Shown: positions 32,122 to 39,860 of the stretch, piece by piece
Layout of the letters: every line of letters begins with the position of its first letter
Numbering within the stretch: position 1 is the first letter of the stretch
NCBI RefSeq assembly: GCF_003148685.1
Contig: NZ_QGGR01000007.1
Location: 393,087 to 457,086, forward strand
DNA from: Actinoplanes xinjiangensis
Lineage (GTDB): Bacteria > Actinomycetota > Actinomycetes > Mycobacteriales > Micromonosporaceae
DNA: 64,000 nucleotides
Direction: 5' to 3'
The notes under the pieces: generated by a model
Databases searched by the model: none
Told to the model about the DNA's origin: nothing
What the model saw: the letters and a program-made list of their open reading frames with translations, nothing else
Program-made: the position numbers and the translations under genes

Positions 32122-32274
32122 TCACCCGGCGTGCTCCGGGGGCTCATTCCGGCGCGGGGGCCGGAACTCGGCATCGGACCCGCGGCGCCGGATCGGAATC
32201 ACGACACCGTCCCGGTCGGGCTTTCCGGCCGGTGGCGGGTCGACGGGTTCGAGGGGCTCGGTGATGGGCACCAT
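32122..32274 (-). CDS. Small 50-residue charged, proline-rich protein
   Basis: An ATG at 32274 is preceded by GGAAAGG at a six-base spacing and opens a 50-codon frame ending TGA at 32122. The protein begins MVPITEPLEPVDPPPAGKP and continues with an Arg-rich middle (VVIPIRRRGSD) and a Pro/Arg-rich end. It has no cysteines, signal peptide or membrane segment. It resembles short hypothetical proteins of Micromonosporaceae in general style, but I do not recognise it. The good ribosome site and its isolation after a terminator make it plausible; a function cannot be assigned. Confidence 0.5.
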   Translation of the reverse strand: MVPITEPLEPVDPPPAGKPDRDGVVIPIRRRGSDAEFRPPRRNEPPEHAG

Positions 32275-32342
32275 GGCGGGCCTTTCCGGGAGAGCGGTGA
32301 ACGGCCATCATGCCCTCCGGGTACGACATCTCCCACCGCGAC

Positions 32343-32370
32343 GCCGGCACCGGCGGAGACCGGTGCCGGC
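32343..32370. terminator. Terminator hairpin after the secreted glycosidase
   Basis: GCCGGCACCGG (32343-32353) and CCGGTGCCGGC (32360-32370) form a perfect 11-base stem with a six-base loop, 26 bases beyond the glycosidase stop. No T-run follows, as is usual in these genomes. Confidence 0.75.
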
Positions 32371-32395
32371 CGTGGTCGTGCTCACCGGGAGACAC

Positions 32396-33877
32396 TCAGG
32401 AGATCGCGACGTCGTCGAACCAGACGGTGCCCCGGTTGTCACCGGACTTCAGGTGCAGCTGGACACCGGCCGCGCCGCGCGGGGCGACCGTCTCGACGAC
32501 GAGCTTCGTCCAGCCGGTGGTGCCCTGCGGCAGCCGGTTCGAGCTGTGCTGGGTGATCCACCGGCCGTTGCCGTCGAACCAGCTCAGCGTGATCTCGGTG
32601 ATGCCGGTCGCGGACGCGCCCCGGGCGTACGCCTCGGCCCGCCACCGGTGCCCGGCCTGCACCGGCGTGATCGGCGAGGTGACCAGCGACGGCAGGCCCG
32701 CCGAGGTGCGCGTGGTCCCGGCGAACCGGGCCGCCGCCTGACCGGTACGGGCGACGCCGGTGGTGATCCTGCCGCCGCCCGCCTTCGGCAGGTTCTGCCG
32801 CCACGGCGAGTCCGGCGGAGGCGCCTCGAAACCGAGGTTGAGCACCGAGTTCGGGGTGGCGCCGGTGGTCCAGGCGCCCTTGACCACGGCGGCCGCCGCC
32901 TTCGGGGAGCCGTCGGTGCGGTGCAGTCCGAACCGGTACTGGGCCGGCTTCTCCGACACCGCCGAGTGGGCCGGGATCGCGCCGGGCACGAAATCGGTGA
33001 GCGTCCACGGCGACACCGAGCGCACACCGGCCTCGCGGGCCGCCCGGAACACCCGGGCCAGGAACGCCGCCTGCTCGCCCTCGCTGTCGGTGGCGCTGCT
33101 CAGACCGGTCTCACCGATCACGATCGGCGACGGCGACACCGCGGCCTGCGCCTTGCGGATCTCCGCGAGCGACCGCTCGGAGCTGCCGTAGAAGTGGAAG
33201 TCGTAGTAGTCCAGGGGAGTGGCGGCCAGCGCCTTCTTGATCTTCGCCAGGCCGGGGGCGCCGGTCTGGCCGTCCACCGACAGGGTCAGCGGCATCGCCG
33301 GAGCGACCGCCCGGACCGCCGGGATCACCCGGCGCACCCACGCCACGGCCGCGGCGTCACCGGGCTGGAACTCGTTCTTCAACTCGACGGCGATCACCCG
33401 CGGATCGTTGGCGTACGGTGCCAGCACGGCCTTCGCCCAGTTGATGCTCCGGCCGACCTCGGTGTAGCCGTCCCACCAGTCGAACAGGGTCAGCTTCACC
33501 GTCATCCGGTGCTTCGCGGCGATGCCGATGAAGGTGCTGAGGCGCTCGGCGTACCCGCTGAGGGGTTTGGGGTAACCGAAAGCCTGCGGGAAGACGATGA
33601 CCCGCACGTTGTCGGCGCCCAGCGCGGCGGCCTTCGCCAGGTCCGCCTCGATCCGCTTCGCGTCGAACTCGGTCCACATCGACGACCAGGCGGCGTTCGA
33701 CGGGTAGTAGTTGATGCTCTTGGCCACCCGCACCGACGCGAGCCGGCCGGTCAGGGTCGGCAGGGCGGCCGAGGACACCCCGGTCGCGGAGTCGGCCGTG
33801 GCCGGCGCCGGGGGAGCCACCATGCCGAGGGTGAGCGCGGAGGCCAGGACGGCCGCGCGGAAGCGTGCGCTGCGCAT
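32396..33877 (-). CDS. Secreted clan GH-A glycoside hydrolase with C-terminal carbohydrate-binding-like domain
   Basis: The 493-residue protein has a signal peptide (residues 1-29, hydrophobic AAVLASALTLGMVAPPAPATA). A (beta/alpha)8 domain follows (45-340) with VIAVELKNEFQ, where Glu 169 after Asn is the likely acid/base, and PIVIGETGLS, where Glu 256 is the likely nucleophile, an arrangement like GH5-type cellulases/mannanases. Residues 355-493 form a CBM4/9-like jelly-roll domain (VLNLGFEAPP to VWFDDVAIS). It would act outside the cell on a plant polysaccharide; the exact family and substrate are not clear. AGAGG precedes the start, and an inverted repeat lies upstream (33884-33916). Confidence 0.85.
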   Translation of the reverse strand: MRSARFRAAVLASALTLGMVAPPAPATADSATGVSSAALPTLTGRLASVRVAKSINYYPSNAAWSSMWTEFDAKRIEADLAKAAALGADNVRVIVFPQAFGYPKPLSGYAERLSTFIGIAAKHRMTVKLTLFDWWDGYTEVGRSINWAKAVLAPYANDPRVIAVELKNEFQPGDAAAVAWVRRVIPAVRAVAPAMPLTLSVDGQTGAPGLAKIKKALAATPLDYYDFHFYGSSERSLAEIRKAQAAVSPSPIVIGETGLSSATDSEGEQAAFLARVFRAAREAGVRSVSPWTLTDFVPGAIPAHSAVSEKPAQYRFGLHRTDGSPKAAAAVVKGAWTTGATPNSVLNLGFEAPPPDSPWRQNLPKAGGGRITTGVARTGQAAARFAGTTRTSAGLPSLVTSPITPVQAGHRWRAEAYARGASATGITEITLSWFDGNGRWITQHSSNRLPQGTTGWTKLVVETVAPRGAAGVQLHLKSGDNRGTVWFDDVAIS

Positions 33878-33883
33878 GAAGGG

Positions 33884-33916
33884 GTAGGCCTCTCTCGCGG
33901 ATGCGGAATGGCCTAC
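33884..33916. promoter_or_regulatory. Inverted repeat upstream of the secreted glycosidase
   Basis: GTAGGCC (33884-33890) and GGCCTAC (33910-33916) are perfect inverses, 19 bases apart, in the leader just before the ATG at 33877. They may be an operator or a leader stem-loop. Confidence 0.3.
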
Positions 33917-33985
33917 TGATCGGCGTGCGACGGCGCTGACGGCAGAGCGGGTGGAGGGCGAAGGTGTTGCGTTTCGGTCGCCGGG

Positions 33986-34291
33986 TCAGGCGCCGGTTGC
34001 CATCCGGATCAGCGCGTTGCCACCCAGGAGCAGAACGTCCGCGCCGGCGACGAACGCCATGCCGCGCTTCAGCAGTTGCGCGGCCTGCTCCGAAACCCCG
34101 GCGGCGAAACCGCGCACCACCAGGATGATCGCGCACACCACCAGCGGGACCCCGGCGATCAGGAGCAGGCCGACCTGCCACGGTGTGTCGCCGCCGGCCA
34201 CCAGCAGGCCGATCAGCACGGCCGGCAGGATGCCGAAGAACAGGACGGCGAGTACGGCGTACCAGCGCAGGGGTGCGATCGTGTTGCTCAC
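33986..34291 (-). CDS. Small integral membrane protein
   Basis: The 101-residue protein starts MSNTIAPLRWYAVLAVLFFG and has three hydrophobic segments: about 10-32, 38-62 and 75-97. The last is shorter and Gly/Leu-rich (GADVLLLGGNALI). Codon use is typical of real genes here. No family is recognised. It follows the other membrane protein gene (34320-35021) by 28 bases in the same direction, so they are probably co-transcribed. Confidence 0.7.
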   Translation of the reverse strand: MSNTIAPLRWYAVLAVLFFGILPAVLIGLLVAGGDTPWQVGLLLIAGVPLVVCAIILVVRGFAAGVSEQAAQLLKRGMAFVAGADVLLLGGNALIRMATGA

Positions 34292-34319
34292 GGCGCAGAT
34301 CGTAGCCGGGCTCCCGGGG

Positions 34320-35021
34320 TCAGCCGGCGTCGCCGCACTCGGGGGTCTGCACGGTGGGCTCGTTCTTGACGATCCGGGCGGCGGCGAGATCCGCGGGGCT
34401 CCAGACGTCGTGGGCGCGGGCCGGTCGCGGTGCGAGCCGGTGGTTCGTACGCTCCCAGCCCTTGCCGCCGACGAAGAAGTCCATCCGCGCGGTTCGCCAC
34501 AGCTGCACGTCGAGGAGTTGGGCGGGGCGGCCCATCCGCTGCCACGCCGCCTGGAGGGCGTCGCGCTGCACCCAGATCTTCATCTGGTGGCACGGCGGGA
34601 TCGTCGCGATGTGGACCTGCGGCCGGCGGCTGTCCTCGTCTCCGGTGGAGTGCAGCACCACGTCGGTCACCGGCAGCGACGACATGTTGCGGATCATCAT
34701 CCGGGTCACGTGCTTACGGGGGTCCGGCTTGTCGGTGTAGGGCCCGGACTCCCAGAACGTCACCAGCGAGGACCAGCGCTGCTCGTCACGCTCCAGCGCG
34801 CGTGTGTTCAGCCGCTGCTGATCCCGCATCAGCTGCTGCTGGTCCTGGTAGGTGGTCAGCGCGATCACCCCGCTCGGAACGGCCAGGGCGACCAGCAGCA
34901 GGTTCACCCACACCTGCCGGACCTGCGTCCGCACCTCCAGCCGGCGCAGTTCATCGGCGGGTACGGCACGACGGCGGATGACGCGGACCCGGGCTTTCGT
35001 CGCCGGCAACTTGAAGAGCAC
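34320..35021 (-). CDS. Membrane-anchored hypothetical protein
   Basis: The 233-residue protein has one transmembrane segment (WVNLLLVALAVPSGVIALTTY, about 39-59) after a basic N-terminus, then a short helical stretch (QDQQQLMRDQQRLNTRALERDEQRW). A soluble domain follows with strands such as VTRMMIRNMSSLPVTDVVLHS, which looks like the outer beta domain of DUF-type envelope proteins. It starts with GTG at 35021. Function unknown; it is divergent from the WXG-type cassette, 212 bases away. Confidence 0.7.
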   Translation of the reverse strand: MLFKLPATKARVRVIRRRAVPADELRRLEVRTQVRQVWVNLLLVALAVPSGVIALTTYQDQQQLMRDQQRLNTRALERDEQRWSSLVTFWESGPYTDKPDPRKHVTRMMIRNMSSLPVTDVVLHSTGDEDSRRPQVHIATIPPCHQMKIWVQRDALQAAWQRMGRPAQLLDVQLWRTARMDFFVGGKGWERTNHRLAPRPARAHDVWSPADLAAARIVKNEPTVQTPECGDAG

Positions 35022-35233
35022 GCCCAGAAGAATGAGACTTCACCCGAAATTTCCGGATGTTTAACACGCTGGTGTCCCTCTTCAGGGTCATCCCGGCACA
35101 CCGCGCCGGATACCACCGGCCGGGTTCCTTCACCATCTGCGGATTCCCGCGTCCTGCGGCCGGTGGATCGAACCACATCCGGGTCCGCTGCTGTTGTTAC
35201 GGTCGTATCCGGCTTCGCGGGGGAGGCTCCACC

Positions 35234-35644
35234 ATGGTCGATGAGATGCAGGGCGCCGTGTTCGGCGGTCCGCTGGAACGGCTGCGCCAGGCCGCGCGGG
35301 TCGACCTGCCCCGCCTGGCGGACGAGTACGCGCAGATCCGCAACGCGTGCGAGACCACGTCCAGTTATGACGACAAGTTCGACAGGCCCGCCTACTTCGG
35401 GCCGCCGGCGCTCAAAGGCGCCTGGGTTCAGCTGCGCGACATCGTCTGGGCCGCCACCGGGGAGACCGGCGAGAACCTGTGGGAGCTGTCCCAGGGGCTG
35501 GAGGCCGCGCTCAACAGGTTCGTCCACGAGGACACCGTGGCGGGCGCCGAGATGCTCGAGGTCCGGGACCGGATGCAGGGTGACACGTCCCAGGCCAACG
35601 ACGAGTGGACGGTCGGCTACGACGGCGGTTCCTACCCGCGATAG
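35234..35644 (+). CDS. Small helical protein, first gene of a WXG/type-VII-like cassette
   Basis: The 136-residue protein is almost entirely helical and acidic, with no signal peptide: GPLERLRQAARVDLPRLADEYAQIRNACETTSSYDDKF at the start, and AWVQLRDIVWAATGETGENLWELSQGLEAAL in the middle. The heptad-like helices resemble ESX/WXG100-type secretion partners, but the WXG turn is not clear. ATG 35234 has GGGAGG upstream. Ten bases later the next cassette gene begins. I infer a chaperone or partner of the larger WXG protein. Confidence 0.7.
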   Translation: MVDEMQGAVFGGPLERLRQAARVDLPRLADEYAQIRNACETTSSYDDKFDRPAYFGPPALKGAWVQLRDIVWAATGETGENLWELSQGLEAALNRFVHEDTVAGAEMLEVRDRMQGDTSQANDEWTVGYDGGSYPR

Positions 35645-35654
35645 GGGTGGCACG

Positions 35655-36692
35655 ATGGCGGAGTTCCCGCAGAGTCTCGAATACGCGATCAGCAGCCTCG
35701 TCAACACGCTGGTCTACAAGATCATGACCCGTGAGGGTGATACCGACGCTCTGGAGGAGTTCGTCCAGGTCACCGGAATCCCCTACGTCAGTGACGTCAC
35801 GGTCCGGGACTACGCCACGCAGAAGGCCAAGGAGATCTGGGGCCCCTACATGGAGCTTCCGGTGCCCTCGTCCTTCGACCCGGCGATCGAGGCCCTGGCC
35901 GGCGCGCATCACCGGCTCACCAACACCGGAGTGACCAGCATCGAGGACGCCGAGGCCTTCAGTCTGGATGCGCTGATCCCGGACTTCATGACGGACTTCA
36001 GTGTCAACCAGGCCGGCTGGCGTGGCGCGACGATCGACGCCGTCCGCAGCGGCTACCTCGATCGATGGGGTGGGATGGTGTTCCTCCAGGCCAACACCAT
36101 CGCCCTGCTCTGGCTGGTGCTGCGCGGATACCAGGAACAGGTACGGCAGGCACAGAACGACGTTGTCAAACTCGTGAACCTCGCCGAGCAGGTGATCGAG
36201 GCGTACGACCCGTCGTCGATGTGCGGATCCACCGACAGCAAGAACCTCACCTTCAACATCGCCATCGGTGTGCTGGGTGTGCTGTCCGCGGGCGCCGGCG
36301 CCGCCGGAATGGCCGTCACCTCCATCGTCTCCGCCGTCGGCGGGGCTGTCCTCGGAGTGGCCAAAGACAAGTACGAACCGGACGCACCCCCGGACTCGGA
36401 CATCGGGGGCGACAGTGTGGCCGCGATCTGGCAGAGCATTCTCAACGCGACCGACAGGTTGCGCCAGCAGTTCGAAGCGTCGGAGCGGGAACTCCACGAC
36501 ATCATCGAGGGCTTCCACAGCGGAGTCGTCAACGGAAGCATCCGGCTCGGAAAGTCCGACCGTGGTGGGAAGGTGACCGTTCCGGCGCTGGAAGCGCTCC
36601 GGTCGAAGCCGCTGGGCCCGGGCACCACCGGCGTGGAACGACCGTACGTGGGTTCGGCCAGCCCGGATCCGGCACATTCCCCGGAATACTGA
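35655..36692 (+). CDS. WXG-like protein with central glycine-rich hydrophobic segment
   Basis: The 345-residue protein has an N-terminal helical region with GWRGATIDAV (around 122-131), a W-x-G turn as in ESX substrates, flanked by long helices. A Gly/Ala-rich hydrophobic span (IAIGVLGVLSAGAGAAGMAV, about 197-230) could cross or insert into the membrane. A coiled-coil-like segment (TDRLRQQFEASERELHDIIEGF) and a flexible tail end the protein. Such architecture is seen in actinobacterial LXG/WXG effectors and their partners. No toxin domain is recognisable. It is second in the four-gene operon. Confidence 0.65.
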   Translation: MAEFPQSLEYAISSLVNTLVYKIMTREGDTDALEEFVQVTGIPYVSDVTVRDYATQKAKEIWGPYMELPVPSSFDPAIEALAGAHHRLTNTGVTSIEDAEAFSLDALIPDFMTDFSVNQAGWRGATIDAVRSGYLDRWGGMVFLQANTIALLWLVLRGYQEQVRQAQNDVVKLVNLAEQVIEAYDPSSMCGSTDSKNLTFNIAIGVLGVLSAGAGAAGMAVTSIVSAVGGAVLGVAKDKYEPDAPPDSDIGGDSVAAIWQSILNATDRLRQQFEASERELHDIIEGFHSGVVNGSIRLGKSDRGGKVTVPALEALRSKPLGPGTTGVERPYVGSASPDPAHSPEY

Positions 36693-36714
36693 TCCAAGAT
36701 CGGGAGGCGAGAAG

Positions 36715-37251
36715 ATGGCTGCCATCGCAGACGATCTCCGGGCGATAGTCGTCACGGCGACCTCACCTGACGGGCGTATCGAGGGCCGGATGGAGTCGCT
36801 CGAGTACATCACGTTGCGCTTCTTGTCCGACAGCTACGAGCAGTACTATCGGCGCCGCGACGCCGAGTCGCTGGCACATCAACTGGGTCGCGGTGCGACG
36901 CTGATGGCCACGGCTTACCAGAGGGCCCGGCGGGCGGTCATGCTCACACACAGCTTCGAGCGTTACAGCTCCCTGAGGCCCCCGTTCTCGTCCCGGCATC
37001 GTGAGTACCTCGAGCGTGGCGCGGAGATCAGGTCTCGCGGCGGTTCCCCGGACCGGGAGATCCAGGTGACGGCGGTCGCCCTCATGGAATACCACGTGAT
37101 CATCACGCCCGATGTGCTGGACCGCCACGAAGAGCGGGGATTCCTGCAACTGGCGGATGCCGCGATGAACGACCTCCGAGCGGACCATCGGCGGGCACAC
37201 ACGGCACTGCGACATGAGCTGTACCTGAAGTACAAGGACAGGGAACGGTGA
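36715..37251 (+). CDS. YbaB/EbfC-like N-terminal domain protein
   Basis: The 178-residue protein starts AIVVTATSPDGRIEGRMESLEYITLRF, similar to YbaB/EbfC-like proteins often found beside ESX genes, where the fold is reused for protein contacts as well as DNA binding. The rest is helical and charged, with EQYYRRRDAESLAHQLGRGATLMATAYQRARR. GGGAGG lies 13 bases before the ATG. It overlaps the next gene by four bases. The family assignment is tentative. Confidence 0.65.
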   Translation: MAAIADDLRAIVVTATSPDGRIEGRMESLEYITLRFLSDSYEQYYRRRDAESLAHQLGRGATLMATAYQRARRAVMLTHSFERYSSLRPPFSSRHREYLERGAEIRSRGGSPDREIQVTAVALMEYHVIITPDVLDRHEERGFLQLADAAMNDLRADHRRAHTALRHELYLKYKDRER

Positions 37252-38063
37252 AGGTCCGGGGACTTCCGCGGCGGCGCCTTCTCGTCGCCGTGCTCGGCGC
37301 GGCTGTGACCGTCGGCATGACCGCGAGCTGCACCGGGCCATCCGGCGACACCGACCCACCCGGCCCGTCGCCGAGCCCTGACCCGTCGATGTTGCAGGAC
37401 GACCTCGCTGACGGGATCGCCGTCGAAGACCGCGGCTTCTCCACCTTCCCGGTACCGGGCGGCAGCGACACCGGGCGCATCATCGGTGCGGCGGCGGTCA
37501 TCCGGAACACGACGGACCGGCCGATGAGAGTCCATGTCAGGTACCGGTTCGTGGACGCCACAGGGCATGGATGGCGATCCGACGAGCTCGACGATTGGGC
37601 GGCGGTCGTCAGCGCGGGCTGGGCCTATCTGCCGCCGGGGCAGTCGGTCGAACTCGGGGATGGCGAGCAGATCGACGCGGCTGAGGCGGCCCGGGTCGCG
37701 CGGATCGTGCTCTACGTCAACGGTGAGGGAACGCCGACGACAAAGGCGTCCGTGCTGCTGCGCGCGAAAATCGACAAGTTGCTGCCCCGGCCCGCAGGCG
37801 GCGGGTGGGACTACGTGTCCTTCGATGTGGAAAGCAGCCTGTACAGATTCCGAGAGCCGAACTACGTCATGGTGTTCCGCTCTCCCGACGGGCGCCTGAT
37901 CGGTGGGTGGTTCGTCGATCGCGCCCACTGGGTCGACATCGAGAAGTCGCTGCCGGAGGGCGAGACCGACGAGTACCGCAGTGGCACCAGCCGGCACACC
38001 CTGCCCACCCTGCTCCCACCCGGGATCCGGCCGGGCGACGTCACCATGTATCTGTGGCCGTGA
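37248..38063 (+). CDS. Lipoprotein, last gene of the WXG-like cassette
   Basis: The 271-residue protein has a basic N-terminus, a hydrophobic signal (LLVAVLGAAVTVGMTASC) and a lipobox-like T-A-S-C, so it is probably a lipoprotein outside the membrane. A Pro-rich spacer leads to a beta-rich domain with RIIGAAAVIRNTTDRPMRVHVRYRFVDATG, similar to DUF4352/immunoglobulin-like folds. GTG 37248 overlaps the previous stop (GTGA). Function unknown; co-transcription suggests it interacts with the cassette's proteins at the cell surface. Confidence 0.75.
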   Translation: MKVRGLPRRRLLVAVLGAAVTVGMTASCTGPSGDTDPPGPSPSPDPSMLQDDLADGIAVEDRGFSTFPVPGGSDTGRIIGAAAVIRNTTDRPMRVHVRYRFVDATGHGWRSDELDDWAAVVSAGWAYLPPGQSVELGDGEQIDAAEAARVARIVLYVNGEGTPTTKASVLLRAKIDKLLPRPAGGGWDYVSFDVESSLYRFREPNYVMVFRSPDGRLIGGWFVDRAHWVDIEKSLPEGETDEYRSGTSRHTLPTLLPPGIRPGDVTMYLWP

Positions 38064-38080
38064 CCGGCCACGGCCGGCTC

Positions 38081-38266
38081 GTCGGCGTGGGCCGGGAAGA
38101 CCTTTCCGGTGAGCAGCTCGTGCACGGCCGGGTCGTCGTCGAGGCAACCGTCGGACAGGACGGTCAGCCGGTAGCCGAGGTCGGCGGCCTGGCGCAACGT
38201 GGACAGGACCACCCCGCTGGTCGCGATACCGGTCAGGATCAGGTGGCCGATCCGCTCGTCCGTGCC
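38081..38266 (-). pseudogene. Remnant of an isochorismatase-like hydrolase gene (C-terminal part)
   Basis: The minus strand reads HLILTGIATSGVVLSTLRQA, then ADLGYRLTVLSDGCLDDDP and LLTGKVFPAHAD, the well-conserved C-terminal third of isochorismatase-family cysteine hydrolases (normally about 180-200 residues). The N-terminal part with the catalytic Asp and Lys is missing, no start codon with a ribosome site precedes the fragment, and its end runs into the lipoprotein gene. It is a truncated relic. Confidence 0.75.
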
Positions 38267-38377
38267 CGGCGCGACAGCAGGAAGCCCCGGATCTCGTCTC
38301 TGACACTCACCGCCCGGCCATAGGACGGCCGGTTCCGGCTCCGGGAGGAACTGGCGCTGCCGGAAGGAGGGGGGTGC

Positions 38378-38404
38378 CCGCCCCGGCACGGGGATCCGGG
38401 GCGG
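38378..38404. terminator. Hairpin in the intergenic region
   Basis: CCGCCCCGG (38378-38386) and CCGGGGCGG (38396-38404) form a perfect nine-base stem with a nine-base loop. It could be an old terminator for the lost hydrolase gene or for read-through from the lipoprotein. Confidence 0.4.
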
Positions 38405-38631
38405 ACCAGCTCAGCATCCTCCCGTCCGGCCCCGGCGGCGGTGAGGCACACGGGTGCGTTTTCCCTGGCCGAACGGGTGACAGCCGTCTCCGTGTGGGCG
38501 GTGCGGTGGTCCGTGGGCGTCAGGTGCCGGCGCGGACGACGACGGTGGACGGTGCCGGGGTGACGTCGTCGACCGGCAGGCCGAGGACGGCGCGGCCCGC
38601 GCGTGGTCGTGACCCTCCCGTGACGGCCGCG

Positions 38632-38659
38632 GCCGGCGGGTGACGGGTCACCCGCCGGC
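38632..38659 (-). terminator. Terminator of the SGNH hydrolase gene
   Basis: GCCGGCGGGTGAC and GTCACCCGCCGGC are perfect 13-base arms around GG, beginning 15 bases after the SGNH stop codon on the minus strand. Confidence 0.75.
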
Positions 38660-38673
38660 GGAAGGACCTTGTG

Positions 38674-39510
38674 TCAGGCCCGGTCGGTCAGGCCGCTGCC
38701 GGCGACGGCCGGCAGGTAGCCGCGGGCCTGGCCGGTCGCGGTCGGGTGCAGCACCCGGTCGTCGCGCATGCCCTCGGCGCCGACCAGCCACGGCTTGCGG
38801 CTGCACAGGCCGTGGGCGGCGAAGCCCGGCTGGACGTCGACGTAGCGGACCCGGTTGCGGTTGGCGGCCGCGGCGATCGCCGCGTTCAGGCGGCTGACCA
38901 CCTGGTTGGCGCGCACGCGCATCCGGGCGGTCACCGGCACGGCCGGGCACTGCCGGCTCTTCGCGAACGGCAGCGGATAGCCGGTGACGATCACGCGGGC
39001 GTTCGGCGCGGCGGTGGTGACGGTACGCAGCATGCGGTTCAGATCGCGCGGCAGCGCGGTGACCAGCCGGCGGTTGATCGTCAGGGTGCCGTCCTGGCAG
39101 GCGACCGCCGAGAACCGGTTCATGCACGACTCCAGCAGCTGCTTGAGCGGGAGGTCGTTGGCGCCGGCCGTGATGGTGACCAGCCCGGTCCGCGGGCTGA
39201 GCGCGGAGGACTGGCGGATCACGTCGGCGGTGGTGGCGCCGACACACGCGGCGTTGCGCACCGCGATGCCGCCGTGTGCCTCCCGCGCCAGCAGCGCCGG
39301 GTAGGCGGCCGCGCTCCGGCCGCACGCGTCACTGGTGGGCGCGGCACCGAAACCGGCGGCGTAGGAGTCGCCGAGTGCGACGTACTGGAGCGGGGACGGC
39401 GCGACGGACACCGCCACGGCGGTCGCGGGGGCGGCCCAGGCGGTCGCGGTCAGTGCGACGGTCGCGCAGACGGCGACGACGCGATGGAAGATCGCGGTGG
39501 GATACGACAT
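38674..39510 (-). CDS. Secreted SGNH/GDSL hydrolase
   Basis: The 278-residue protein has a signal peptide (about 1-32, VVAVCATVALTATAWAAPATAVA) and the SGNH blocks: GDSYAAGFG with nucleophile Ser, the glycine region around NAACVGATTADV, TAGANDL with the block III Asn, and DDRVLHPTATGQ with the catalytic Asp and His. Several cysteines probably form disulfides in the secreted enzyme. It is an extracellular lipase/esterase of the Streptomyces SCO-lipase-like type, possibly deacylating polysaccharides or lipids. ATG 39510 with GGAG upstream is chosen over ATG 39576. Confidence 0.9.
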   Translation of the reverse strand: MSYPTAIFHRVVAVCATVALTATAWAAPATAVAVSVAPSPLQYVALGDSYAAGFGAAPTSDACGRSAAAYPALLAREAHGGIAVRNAACVGATTADVIRQSSALSPRTGLVTITAGANDLPLKQLLESCMNRFSAVACQDGTLTINRRLVTALPRDLNRMLRTVTTAAPNARVIVTGYPLPFAKSRQCPAVPVTARMRVRANQVVSRLNAAIAAAANRNRVRYVDVQPGFAAHGLCSRKPWLVGAEGMRDDRVLHPTATGQARGYLPAVAGSGLTDRA

Positions 39511-39637
39511 GACAGTTCTCCGTAGGAATGCGGTGTGTGCGGTGAACCGGGGAGGGTTCATAACGGACAAACGCACCGTACGGGAAAAGGTCCCCCTATT
39601 CAGGCAGGCTGTAGCCGCGGTCCCGCGCGGCGGCGTG

Positions 39638-39859
39638 TCACTGCAGGCCGCCCCGTACCGACGTGATCCGGGACGTGTTGAAACCGAGCCAGTGCATCCG
39701 CCCCACGTAGCGGGCGTGTTCGACCTTCAGGCAGCGGTCCATGACCACGGTCAGGCCGCCCGCCTCGGCGATGTCCGCCCCCTCCTGGTTGATCACCCCG
39801 AACTGGGTCCACAGCGCACCCGCGCCGACCGCCACCGCCTCGGTCGCGATCTGTGGCAG
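39638..39859 (-). pseudogene. C-terminal half of a CoA-binding-domain protein
   Basis: The minus strand encodes EAVAVGAGALWTQFGVINQE, DIAEAGGLTVVMDRC and EHARYVGRMHWLGFNTSRI, then a TGA. This is the C-terminal half (about 73 of 140 residues) of YccU/CoA-binding proteins. The N-terminal nucleotide-binding half is missing: upstream the frame runs straight into the antisense of the flavin monooxygenase fragment. Both genes lost their 5' halves at the same junction near 39860. Confidence 0.75.
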
Positions 39860-39860
39860 C

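Larger units (their letters stand above)
38267..38673. other. Intergenic region with two hairpins, no gene
   Basis: Apart from the hairpins at 38378-38404 and 38632-38659, no credible coding frame, RNA gene or repeat was seen between the hydrolase relic and the SGNH gene. Confidence 0.5.
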
